In this document: piece by piece, positions 1 through 6,142 of the stretch
Layout: every line of letters starts with the position of its first letter
How positions within the stretch are numbered: position 1 is the first letter of the stretch
Assembly: GCA_023387555.1 (NCBI GenBank)
Contig: JAEWHY010000498.1
Location: forward strand, 1 to 7,284
DNA from: Pseudomonadota bacterium
Lineage (GTDB): Bacteria > Pseudomonadota > Alphaproteobacteria > Rhizobiales > Xanthobacteraceae
Direction: 5' to 3'
Length of the DNA stretch: 7,284 bases
Position numbers and translations under genes: made by a program
Notes under the pieces: generated by a model
The model's input: the letters and a program-made list of their open reading frames with translations, nothing else
The model's database searches: none
Told to the model about the DNA's origin: nothing

Positions 1-676
1 AGCCGGTGACGCCGAGCAGCACCTGGGTGCGGTCGTGGCGGCTCACGCCCTCGACCAGTTCCTTGATCGCGACCGGCTGGTCGCCCTTGGGCTCCATCTC
101 GCTCTTGATGACGAGCTGCACGCCGCCTTCGGATTTCTCCGGTCGGGGCGGGCGATGCGGCGTCCAGGCCTGATCGGCGAATTCGGCGCGGCCCTCGCGC
201 AGCAGATTCTCCAGCGCGGCGTTACTGGCGGCGGCGCCGGTGACGCCGCGGCCGAGATCGATCTCGTCGGGATTCTTCTGGCGCCGCTTGCCGACCTGCG
301 CGCCGGGCAGTTCCGCATTCTCGTCGGGCTCGAGACCGAGTTCCCTGGCGAGCGCGGGATCGAGGCCGGAGATCGGCGGACCCTCGAACGGGGCGCGCGC
401 GACATAGCCGGACTGTGGCTTTTCGCGGAACTCGCCAGACGTGGAGAGCCGCGCCGTGTGTTCGGCGGCGTTGCCGGCGCGGCGTTCGAACGAATTCTCC
501 GGCGGCGGCTGCAGACCGGTGCCCGAACCCATGCCTGCGGTGCCCCGGCCGATGCCGGGATTGAGCAGGTCGTCGAGCGCCGGATCGTGCCTCGGCGCCG
601 CCGGCCGGTGCGCTTTGGCGCGCGTCGGGCGCGCATAATCCCTGGGCTTCTTGGATTTGTCGGGCGATTTCGGCAT
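1..676 (-). CDS. uvrB: UvrABC system protein B, N-terminal 225 residues (3' end beyond window)
   Basis: UvrB is the DNA-loading helicase-like subunit of cytoplasmic nucleotide excision repair: UvrA hands it to the lesion and it recruits UvrC. Reading from the ATG at 676, residues about 187-225 match the conserved UvrB start: a GDQPVAI segment at 198-204, then QVLLGVTG at 218-225. The latter is the beginning of the Walker A loop, cut by the window edge. Before this core lie about 185 extra residues absent from the 673-residue E. coli protein. They are rich in Pro, Arg, Lys and Gly and look disordered; I recall similar extensions in Rhizobiales. The frame is open with no stop. No other ATG occurs before codon 49. 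A GAGG at 678-681 sits only one base from the ATG, unusually close. The 123 bp up to the next gene contain no GTTC or GAAC half-site, so no rhizobial-type SOS box is visible there. Identification is firm; only the exact start is less certain. Confidence 0.93.
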   Translation of the reverse strand, partial: MPKSPDKSKKPRDYARPTRAKAHRPAAPRHDPALDDLLNPGIGRGTAGMGSGTGLQPPPENSFERRAGNAAEHTARLSTSGEFREKPQSGYVARAPFEGPPISGLDPALARELGLEPDENAELPGAQVGKRRQKNPDEIDLGRGVTGAAASNAALENLLREGRAEFADQAWTPHRPPRPEKSEGGVQLVIKSEMEPKGDQPVAIKELVEGVSRHDRTQVLLGVTG

Positions 677-799
677 GCCTCGCCAATATGGGCGGAGTCG
701 CGCGGCGATAAAAGGGCAGGGCAGCCGCTGCCGTGGACAATCAGTTTCGGGGCGGGAAGCTTTCGCAGCGCCGATCACGCCCGCCCGCGGACCTGCCGG

Positions 800-2062
800 T
801 CAGTGGAAGACGCGGCGCTCCGTCGGCCCGTCCTGCGTCACGGGTTCATCGAGCGCAGGATCGCCGAACGCGATCTCCGCCTCCGCCACCGCGCGGGCAT
901 GCTCCTCGTCGGAGAGCACGCCGCTCTCGTGCAGTTCGTCGAGAAGCTGCACCTGCTCTTGCGGGTGCAGCAGTGGATCGGGCTTTGCGAGTGCACGCAG
1001 CGCAAGGATGCGCCGGTCGGAAATGGCCGACACGATGGTCTCGTATTGCCTGTCACGGATCAGCGGGATGCCGGGCCAGGGCCGCGCCACCTTCGCCTGC
1101 ATCAGCCACGGGATCACGCCAGCCGCGCCGATGGCGAACAGCAGCAGCGGCCCGAAATCGACGATGGCGCGCTGCGCACCGATGCCGCCGACATAATAGT
1201 TCGCAGGATGGCCCTGCTGGAGCCAGTTGCCCCAGGTGACGACGATGACGCCGGCCCAGAGCAGCAGCACGCCGGTCAGTTCGATCTGCCGGTCGAATTC
1301 CTCATGTGCCGCGGGCTCGCGCAGATTGCGATAGTCGACCGTGAAGCGCTCGCTGCCATTGAGCAGCGTCCAGCGGCTGTAGGTGAGGTGTGTCGCGTCG
1401 AGGTTGATGTCGATGCGCACGCCGGCCCGGCGCTGGGTGAAGGCGAGCGGCGCGGCCGGTGCAGGCTCCTCGGACAGAAAGCAGCGGGTTTCGGCCGGCA
1501 GTAGCGCCGCCTGGCGCTGCATGAAGGCCTCGCGGGTCATCACGCCGTTTTCGACGAGCCAGCGCAGCCGCCGCAGATAGGTCCGCAACGTGACGCCGTC
1601 GGGCGAGGCAAGGTCGCGGAGCAGCGTTTCGGCCCGGCGCTTTTCGAGCTTGCCGACGATCTCGTCGTGCTGGCTGTCGGCGAGCACCAGGATGTTGAAC
1701 GTGCCGGCCGGGATCGCCGTATAGGCGACGCGGCGCATCCTCCGCGTCAGCAGGAGCAGGAGGACGGCGATCGCCGTCACGCCGCCATAGAGGCCGAGCA
1801 GGATCGCGGGATGGGCGTTGGCGCGGAACGCTGCGAACAGCGCAAGTCCGCTGAACACGAACAGCGTCCAGCGCAGGTCGCGGTCCGGATCGACCATCGT
1901 CACATAGGATGCGCGCGGCGCGATGGCGTCGTAGCCGACCTGCTCGCTAAGGCTCGCGTCCTGCCGGCTGGTGACGTTGTAATCGAGGCGCTTGCGCCCG
2001 AAAGCGAAGCGGGCCTTCAGCCAGCGGCGTCGCTGGGCATAGGTGTCTTTCGGCTCGGGCAT
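800..2062 (-). CDS. Unrecognised membrane protein with four helices and an internal duplication
   Basis: I do not recognise this protein and assign no function. It has 420 residues from the ATG at 2062; an in-frame ATG at 2083 would add seven. I prefer 2062 because GAGG (2068-2071) lies five bases before it, while 2083 has no Shine-Dalgarno sequence. Numbered from the longer form, hydrophobic segments lie at about 72-88, 92-113, 268-284 and 308-327, giving two hairpins in the membrane and probably cytoplasmic soluble parts. Each hairpin is followed by a matching soluble segment (136-190 and 344-398, offset 208): DxQxxxIV, then RR, LR, LA, PD, and a short helical hairpin LxxLxExGVxxxE resembling the SHOCT oligomerisation motif. 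The second copy ends the protein. The Arg/Lys-rich N-terminus (18-33) has no signal peptide. It is divergent from the diguanylate cyclase gene across a 465-bp gap and upstream of uvrB by 123 bp, probably its own unit. Coding is supported by length and sensible membrane topology; the antisense frames look like GC shadows. Confidence 0.85.
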   Translation of the reverse strand: MPEPKDTYAQRRRWLKARFAFGRKRLDYNVTSRQDASLSEQVGYDAIAPRASYVTMVDPDRDLRWTLFVFSGLALFAAFRANAHPAILLGLYGGVTAIAVLLLLLTRRMRRVAYTAIPAGTFNILVLADSQHDEIVGKLEKRRAETLLRDLASPDGVTLRTYLRRLRWLVENGVMTREAFMQRQAALLPAETRCFLSEEPAPAAPLAFTQRRAGVRIDINLDATHLTYSRWTLLNGSERFTVDYRNLREPAAHEEFDRQIELTGVLLLWAGVIVVTWGNWLQQGHPANYYVGGIGAQRAIVDFGPLLLFAIGAAGVIPWLMQAKVARPWPGIPLIRDRQYETIVSAISDRRILALRALAKPDPLLHPQEQVQLLDELHESGVLSDEEHARAVAEAEIAFGDPALDEPVTQDGPTERRVFH

Positions 2063-2374
2063 GCGCGCCTCGCGATGGGACATCGGCGGCGCACAATGGC
2101 AGGCTCCCGCAAGCCTGTGGTTAGCGGTGAAGGCCGTTCTGCCGACAGGGTGGAGGAACCGTAAACCGGATGAGGGCGCAGCGAATGGCCGGCTGGCCCT
2201 GCTGCTTGGCGCTGTCCGGCGTGGTGTTTCCGGGCAGCGAGGCGGTGAAGCCGATCGCTGGTCTGGTGTGACGGCGGGCTGATGGCCGCCGGAAGGCGTG
2301 CTGCCGAATTTCTGTGCAGAATGGCCTGAATGTTTCGGCCGCGCGTCTATGCTTGATTTACCGCAATGAAATGC

Positions 2375-2388
2375 GCGCGGCGCCGCGC
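2375..2388. repeat. 14-bp perfect GC palindrome
   Basis: GCGCGGCGCCGCGC reads the same on both strands, centred between 2381 and 2382. It lies in the gap between divergent genes, so it could be an operator for a dimeric regulator. In GC-rich DNA, alternating G/C palindromes of this size also arise by chance. No second copy was seen in the window. Confidence 0.4.
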
Positions 2389-2491
2389 AGGTGTTGGCCG
2401 AAAGCGCGGTTCCAATTCACAGGCTCGGCCTGAACGGCACATTTAGGTCTTGTGAAATCGCGCGGCTTGTAACAGGGAATCACCTATATTG

Positions 2492-2518
2492 CCGCCCGTT
2501 TCAGTACCGCCCGTTTCA
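2492..2518 (+). repeat. 12-bp direct repeat just upstream of the diguanylate cyclase
   Basis: CCGCCCGTTTCA occurs at 2492-2503 and again at 2507-2518, separated by GTA, a 15-bp period. It lies between a TATATT (2485-2490) and the ATG at 2549, so it is probably in the leader or just past the transcription start. It may be a slippage duplication or a tandem regulator site. The function is unknown. Confidence 0.55.
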
Positions 2519-2548
2519 TTGTCGAGCGACCACCCCCGACAGGCCAGC

Positions 2549-4063
2549 ATGGCAACCCAGCCTTCAAACGACGTTCAGCCGGCGCCGGATCTGAGCGATT
2601 ACACCGAGATGTTCGAACTGGCGCCGGTATCGCTCTGGCTCGAGGATTACAGCGCGCTGAAGGCGCTGTTCACGCAGTGGCGCGCCGACGGCGTGAGCGA
2701 CCTGCGGGCGCATTTCGATGCCGACCCGGACCGCATCAGGCAATGCTCGGCGTCGATCCGGCTGCTCAAGGTCAACCGCCACACACTGACGCTGTTCGAG
2801 GCCAACGACACTGCGCATCTCGTCGGCAATCTCGACAAGGTGTTTCGCGATGACATGCTGACCACGCATGTCGATGAGCTCGTGCAGCTCTGGGACGGCC
2901 GGACGGTCTTTGAAAGCTACACCGTGAACTACACATTGTCCGGCAAGCGACTCGACATTCAGCTGCACGGACGCGTCATGCCGGGCTACGAGGACAGCTG
3001 GTCGCGGGTGCTGATCGCCATCGAGAATGTGACCGAACGCGAGACCGCGCGCCGCAAGCTGGCGCAGAGCGAAAACTACGCGCTCGGTCTGTTCGCGCAT
3101 TCTCCGGTGTCGCTATGGGTTGAGGATTTTTCGGGCGTCAAGCGTCTGCTCGACGAGGTCCGCGACCGCGGCATCACCGACTTCCGGGTCTTCACCGACG
3201 TCCACCCGGAATTCGTCGCGCGCTGCCTGAGCGAGATCCGCGTGCTGGACGTGAACCGCCGGACACTCGAGTTGTTTGGAGCCGCCGACAAGGCCGCCCT
3301 GCTGCGCGCGCTCCCGGACGTGTTCCGCGACGAAATGGAACAATGCTTCCGCGAGCAGCTGATCGATCTTTGGGACGACAAGCTGTTCCAGCTGCGCGAG
3401 GTGGTGAATTATTCACTGGACGGCGCCAAGCTGCACCTCCTGCTGCAGTTCTCGGTGCTGCCGGGCCGTGAGCGCGACTGGTCGCAGGTGCAGATCGCGC
3501 TGACCGACATCACCGCGCGCAAGAAGGCCGAGGCCTATCTCGAGTATCTCGGCACCCATGACGTGCTGACGAAGCTTTATAACCGCTCGTTCTATGTCGA
3601 CGAACTGAACCGGCTGGAGCGCAAGGGCCCGCATCCGGTGACCATCATCATGGCCGATCTGAACGGGCTGAAAGCCGCCAATGACGAACTGGGCCATGCC
3701 GCCGGCGATGCCTTGCTGCGGCGTGCCGGCGAGGTCATCAATTCGGCGATCGAGAAGCCAGCGCATGCCTGCCGGATCGGCGGCGACGAATTTGCGATCC
3801 TGCTGCCGGAAATGGACGAGGCGGCGGGCGAGGCGATGATGAAGTCGATTCAGGATCTGGTCGCGATCAACAACTCGTTCTACCCCGATCTGGCGCTCAG
3901 CCTGTCGATGGGGGCGGCTACCGGCCGCCAGGGTGAGCGCCTCGAGTTCGTGGTCAAGCGCGCCGATCTCGCCATGCTGGAGGCCAAGCGCCAGCATTAT
4001 TTCGAGACCCAGTACGACCGCCGCCGCCCGACCGGCAGTGAGCCCTCGCTCGCGTTGTCGTAG
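2549..4063 (+). CDS. Diguanylate cyclase with two tandem PAS-like domains and a GGDEF domain
   Basis: It makes the second messenger cyclic-di-GMP from two GTP; no membrane helix or signal peptide is visible, so it should act in the cytoplasm. The protein has 504 residues from the ATG at 2549. Residues about 22-171 and 182-331 are two PAS-like sensor units sharing PVSLW, VNRxTLxLF, VFRDxM, VNYxLxG and a closing WSxVxIA. The GGDEF domain covers about 335-485: HDVLTKLYNR (337-346), DLNGLKAANDELGH (370-383) and the intact signature GGDEF (411-415). The metal- and GTP-binding residues look complete, so it should be active. The usual inhibitory RxxD site before GGDEF is replaced by EKPA (402-405). 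There is no EAL domain. I chose the ATG over a TTG at 2489, which would add a 20-residue Pro-rich leader right on the TATATT box; the ATG has only a weak AGG (2541-2543). The sensed signal is unknown. It ends 4 bp from the convergent zinc finger gene. Confidence 0.93.
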   Translation: MATQPSNDVQPAPDLSDYTEMFELAPVSLWLEDYSALKALFTQWRADGVSDLRAHFDADPDRIRQCSASIRLLKVNRHTLTLFEANDTAHLVGNLDKVFRDDMLTTHVDELVQLWDGRTVFESYTVNYTLSGKRLDIQLHGRVMPGYEDSWSRVLIAIENVTERETARRKLAQSENYALGLFAHSPVSLWVEDFSGVKRLLDEVRDRGITDFRVFTDVHPEFVARCLSEIRVLDVNRRTLELFGAADKAALLRALPDVFRDEMEQCFREQLIDLWDDKLFQLREVVNYSLDGAKLHLLLQFSVLPGRERDWSQVQIALTDITARKKAEAYLEYLGTHDVLTKLYNRSFYVDELNRLERKGPHPVTIIMADLNGLKAANDELGHAAGDALLRRAGEVINSAIEKPAHACRIGGDEFAILLPEMDEAAGEAMMKSIQDLVAINNSFYPDLALSLSMGAATGRQGERLEFVVKRADLAMLEAKRQHYFETQYDRRRPTGSEPSLALS

Positions 4064-4067
4064 TCTA

Positions 4068-4379
4068 CTACACGAAGCGCGGGATCGGTCCGCGTTGCGG
4101 CGTCACGTCGTCGCCGAGATCGAGAAATACAGCGTCGACATAGCACCAGCCCCAGCCTTCCGGCGGATCGTAGCCTTCGATGATCGGATGCTGCGTGGCG
4201 TGGAAATGCGCTGTGGCATGCTTGCCCGGCGAGTCATCGCAGCAGCCGACATGACCGCAGGTGCGGCAGAGCCGCAGATGCACCCACCAGGCGCCGGGAG
4301 TCTTGAGACATTCCTCGCAGCCGAGTGCGCTCGGCGTGACCTTACGGATGAAGCTGCCATGGGTGCATTGCCTCGCCAT
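4068..4379 (-). CDS. UBP-type zinc finger protein
   Basis: This is a 103-residue stand-alone ZnF-UBP domain, the fold that in eukaryotic deubiquitinases and HDAC6 binds the free C-terminus of ubiquitin. Candidate zinc ligands follow the family pattern: C5 and H7; C21 and C24; C38, C41 and C46; H54, H58 and H64. WGWCYVD (76-82) lies where the ubiquitin-tail pocket is in the eukaryotic domain. Bacteria of this kind have no ubiquitin, so the true ligand is unknown. It lies one base after the stop of the upstream flavoprotein gene, so translation is probably coupled. The AAAGGA Shine-Dalgarno sequence lies inside that gene. I recall that in related rhizobia this domain often follows a thioredoxin-reductase-like gene, suggesting a redox role, which is inference. 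It appears intact although its partner is truncated. Confidence 0.9.
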   Translation of the reverse strand: MARQCTHGSFIRKVTPSALGCEECLKTPGAWWVHLRLCRTCGHVGCCDDSPGKHATAHFHATQHPIIEGYDPPEGWGWCYVDAVFLDLGDDVTPQRGPIPRFV

Positions 4380-4380
4380 G

Positions 4381-5436
4381 TCATGAGGTCCTTTGTTGTG
4401 AGGTCCTTTCCGCCAGATAGCGGTGAATGGCCGCGACCACCTGCGCGCCTTCGCCGATTGCGCCGCCGACCCGCTTGACCGAACCGGACCGTACGTCGCC
4501 CACCGCGAAGACGCCGCGCACGCTGGATTGCAGCGGGTTCTCGCCGTGCGCGGCCGAGCATTCCTTCCCGGTCACGACGAAGCCGGCGCGGTCGAGTTCG
4601 ACGCCGCAACTGCTGAGCCATGCGGTCGCGGGATCGGCGCCGATGAACAGGAACAGGTTGCCGACCGGGTGGTCCTGTTCCGCCCCGCTCCTGCGGTTGC
4701 GCCAGCGCAGGCTTTCCAGACGGCCGTTGCCGGCGAGGCTGACGACTTCGGTGTGCGCCATCACCTCGATATTGGGCGCGGCCTCGATGCGGTCGATCAG
4801 ATAGCGCGACATGGTGGCCGCGAGGCCGTCGCCACGCACCATGATGCGCACCGTAGATGCGTGATCGGCGAGATAGACCGCGGCCTGGCCCGCGGAATTG
4901 CCGCCGCCGACGATAACGACGTCCTCCCGCGCGCAGAGCCGGGCCTCGATCGGCGAGGCCCAATACCAGATACCGCGTCCCTCGAATTGCGCGAGATTGT
5001 CCACCGCAAGCCGGCGGTAGCGTGCGCCGCTGGCGATCACCACGCTGCGCGCGCGGATGCTGCCGTTCTCTGCGGTCTCCAGCGCGAAAGTGCCGTCGTC
5101 GCGCGCGCAGTCGAGGCCGGTGACGGCCAGCGGCATCACGATCTCGCTGCCGAATTTCTGGGCCTGCACGAAGGCACGGCTGACCAGCGCGATGCCGGAT
5201 ATGCCGGTGGGAAAGCCGAAGTAATTCTCGATCCGCGCGCTGGCGCCAGCCTGGCCGCCGTAGGCACGCTGCTCCAGCACAATCACCGAGAGGCCCTCCA
5301 ACTTTTGTGGCGCTGTCCGGCACGGCCTGCATCCCTTCACGTCGGGCGCAAGGCTAGACCCATTCTGCCGGCGCGGCCATGCGCCTTTCTGCCCGTGCTT
5401 GCGCAGAATTGCGCTGGAGGCATGACCGGGCGGCAT
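4381..5436 (-). CDS. Thioredoxin-reductase-like flavoprotein, N-terminally truncated (probable pseudogene)
   Basis: Full-length relatives are NADPH- and FAD-dependent oxidoreductases, often fused to an N-terminal cyclic-nucleotide-binding or response-regulator domain. In this 351-codon frame homology begins only at residue 47 (EGLSVIVLEQ), continuing through YGGQAG (59-64), the NADPH-binding GGGNSA (177-182) and the FAD-contacting GVFAVGDV (308-315). The first beta-alpha-beta unit with its FAD-binding GxGxxG, and any domain before it, is missing. Residues 1-46 look non-homologous, and I found no trace of the missing part in the other frames upstream. FAD binding is therefore unlikely. The active-site CxxC of classical thioredoxin reductases is also absent: YWASPIEARLC (158-168) stands there, which I recall as normal for this subfamily. 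The start is uncertain: the ATG at 5436 has no Shine-Dalgarno sequence, whereas GTG at 5286 has a perfect one and would give 301 residues. It is co-oriented with and tightly linked to the zinc finger gene, which it may still help to express. Confidence 0.8.
   Translation of the reverse strand: MPPGHASSAILRKHGQKGAWPRRQNGSSLAPDVKGCRPCRTAPQKLEGLSVIVLEQRAYGGQAGASARIENYFGFPTGISGIALVSRAFVQAQKFGSEIVMPLAVTGLDCARDDGTFALETAENGSIRARSVVIASGARYRRLAVDNLAQFEGRGIWYWASPIEARLCAREDVVIVGGGNSAGQAAVYLADHASTVRIMVRGDGLAATMSRYLIDRIEAAPNIEVMAHTEVVSLAGNGRLESLRWRNRRSGAEQDHPVGNLFLFIGADPATAWLSSCGVELDRAGFVVTGKECSAAHGENPLQSSVRGVFAVGDVRSGSVKRVGGAIGEGAQVVAAIHRYLAERTSQQRTS
4384..4409 (-). repeat. 11-bp direct repeat carrying a duplicated ribosome binding site
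   Basis: TGAGGTCCTTT (plus strand) occurs at 4384-4394 and 4399-4409, a 15-bp period. On the coding strand it adds five codons in frame, so the flavoprotein ends RTSQQRTS. Each copy contains AAAGGA; the nearer one (4389-4394) is nine bases from the zinc finger ATG and is the likely ribosome binding site. The farther one is 24 bases away, too far to serve directly. Confidence 0.7.
5295..5299 (-). promoter_or_regulatory. Ribosome binding site pointing to an internal GTG start
   Basis: GGAGG on the minus strand lies eight bases before an in-frame GTG (5286-5284) in the truncated flavoprotein gene. This is the best-looking initiation signal in that gene and sits at the edge of the homologous region. 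It may be chance, since GGAGG here includes the GAG-GGC codons of the ancestral protein sequence. Confidence 0.4.
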
Positions 5437-5496
5437 GTTTCGCGCGCACCCGCTCGCGTGCTACCTCCAACGGCGCGGTCTCACCCCGGAGCGCCT

Positions 5497-6108
5497 ATGA
5501 CCACGGTGACGACGATCGAGCAGCTCGAGGCGCTTTACGGCGTGCCGGCCGAGGCTTCGATGGTGAAGGAGACCGACCACGTCACCCCGGAGTATGCGCG
5601 CTATATCGCGGCATCGCCGTTTGCAGTGCTGGCGACGGCGGGACTGGACGGGCTCGATTGCTCGCCGCGCGGCGACAAGCCGGGCTTCGTGCGCCTGGAG
5701 GACCCGCGCACGCTGATGCTGCCGGACCGGCACGGCAATAACCGCATCGATTCACTTCGCAATATCGTCGCAGATCCGCGGGTCGCGTTGCTGTTCCTCA
5801 TTCCGGGCCTGGGTGTGACGTTGCGCGTGAACGGCACGGCGCAGATTTCCATAGCGCCGGCACTGCTCCAAAGCTTTGCGATGGAAAGCAAGCCGCCGCG
5901 CAGTGTGCTGATCGTCGCCGTGCACGCGGTCTATTTCCAGTGCGCGCGGGCGGTGATGCGCTCGGACCTGTGGAATCCTCAGCGGCATGTCGATCCGAAA
6001 TCGCTGCCGAGTGCCGGGCAGATCCTGTCCGCTGTCAGCGCCGCGCGGGTGGGCGGCGAAGCCTACGATACGGCGTGGCCGCAGCGCGCCAGGGAAACAC
6101 TGTGGTGA
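5497..6108 (+). CDS. Pyridoxamine 5'-phosphate oxidase family protein (FMN split barrel)
   Basis: This is a 203-residue cytoplasmic protein of the FMN-binding split-barrel fold related to PdxH. It resembles the subfamily named for DR2398 / MSMEG_1061, whose substrate is not established; it is not PdxH itself. Family-like segments are ASPFAVLATAG (39-49), CSPRGDKPGFV (55-65), LPDRHGNNRIDSLRNI (75-90, likely FMN phosphate contacts), VALLFLIPG (96-104), TLRVNGTAQI (108-117) and FQCARAVMRSDLWNP (147-161). The length fits a complete protein. I chose the ATG at 5497 because GGAG (5488-5491) lies five bases before it and homology begins there. An in-frame ATG at 5422 would add 25 Arg/Pro-rich residues and has its GGAGG only one base away. 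The open frame extends far upstream, but that part is antisense to the flavoprotein. It is divergent from the flavoprotein gene and convergent with the SCO gene, 34 bp away, so it is probably a single-gene unit. Confidence 0.9.
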   Translation: MTTVTTIEQLEALYGVPAEASMVKETDHVTPEYARYIAASPFAVLATAGLDGLDCSPRGDKPGFVRLEDPRTLMLPDRHGNNRIDSLRNIVADPRVALLFLIPGLGVTLRVNGTAQISIAPALLQSFAMESKPPRSVLIVAVHAVYFQCARAVMRSDLWNPQRHVDPKSLPSAGQILSAVSAARVGGEAYDTAWPQRARETLW

Positions 6109-6142
6109 TGCGACCGATGGCACGCCTCCATCTCAATTGCCT

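Larger units (their letters stand above)
2084..2548. other. Long non-coding gap between divergent genes
   Basis: These 465 bp separate the divergent starts of the membrane protein and the diguanylate cyclase, so promoters for both should lie here. I found no convincing gene, tRNA or sigma-70 pair. What is visible: a relatively AT-rich stretch around 2340-2375; a 14-bp perfect GC palindrome (2375-2388); a TATATT at 2485-2490 that could be a -10 element but has no good -35 at 16-18 bp; and a 12-bp direct repeat between it and the ATG. Short open frames here look like chance. Confidence 0.6.

Noticed and set aside
709..732. Hairpin GGCAG-CGG-CTGCC followed by TTTT on the minus strand, a possible terminator after the membrane protein gene
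   Set aside because: The stem is only five pairs and the T-run is six bases away, so it is not a convincing intrinsic terminator.
35..1504. 489-codon plus-strand open frame antisense to uvrB and the membrane protein
   Set aside because: It crosses two well-supported minus-strand genes, has low-complexity Arg/Ala/Gly-rich composition and no recognisable domain; typical of open antisense frames in GC-rich DNA.
2170..2271. 33-codon plus-strand frame with a slightly hydrophobic centre
   Set aside because: The GGAGG before it is 13 bases away, too far; no recognised similarity; too short to separate from chance.
2489..2548. TTG start adding 20 residues to the diguanylate cyclase
   Set aside because: It overlaps the TATATT box, encodes a repeat-derived Pro/Val/Ser-rich leader, and the downstream ATG is the simpler start.
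4077..4093. Imperfect hairpin CGCGG/CCGCG at the convergent ends of the cyclase and zinc finger genes
   Set aside because: It lies inside zinc finger coding sequence, has a short stem and no T-run; not supported as a bidirectional terminator.
4423..5496. Upstream part of the 561-codon plus-strand frame ending in the FMN protein
   Set aside because: It is antisense to the flavoprotein; homology starts only at the ATG at 5497, which has its own ribosome binding site.
6109..6142. GATGG-N7-CCATC hairpin between the convergent FMN protein and SCO genes
   Set aside because: Five-pair stem with no T-run on either strand; likely chance.
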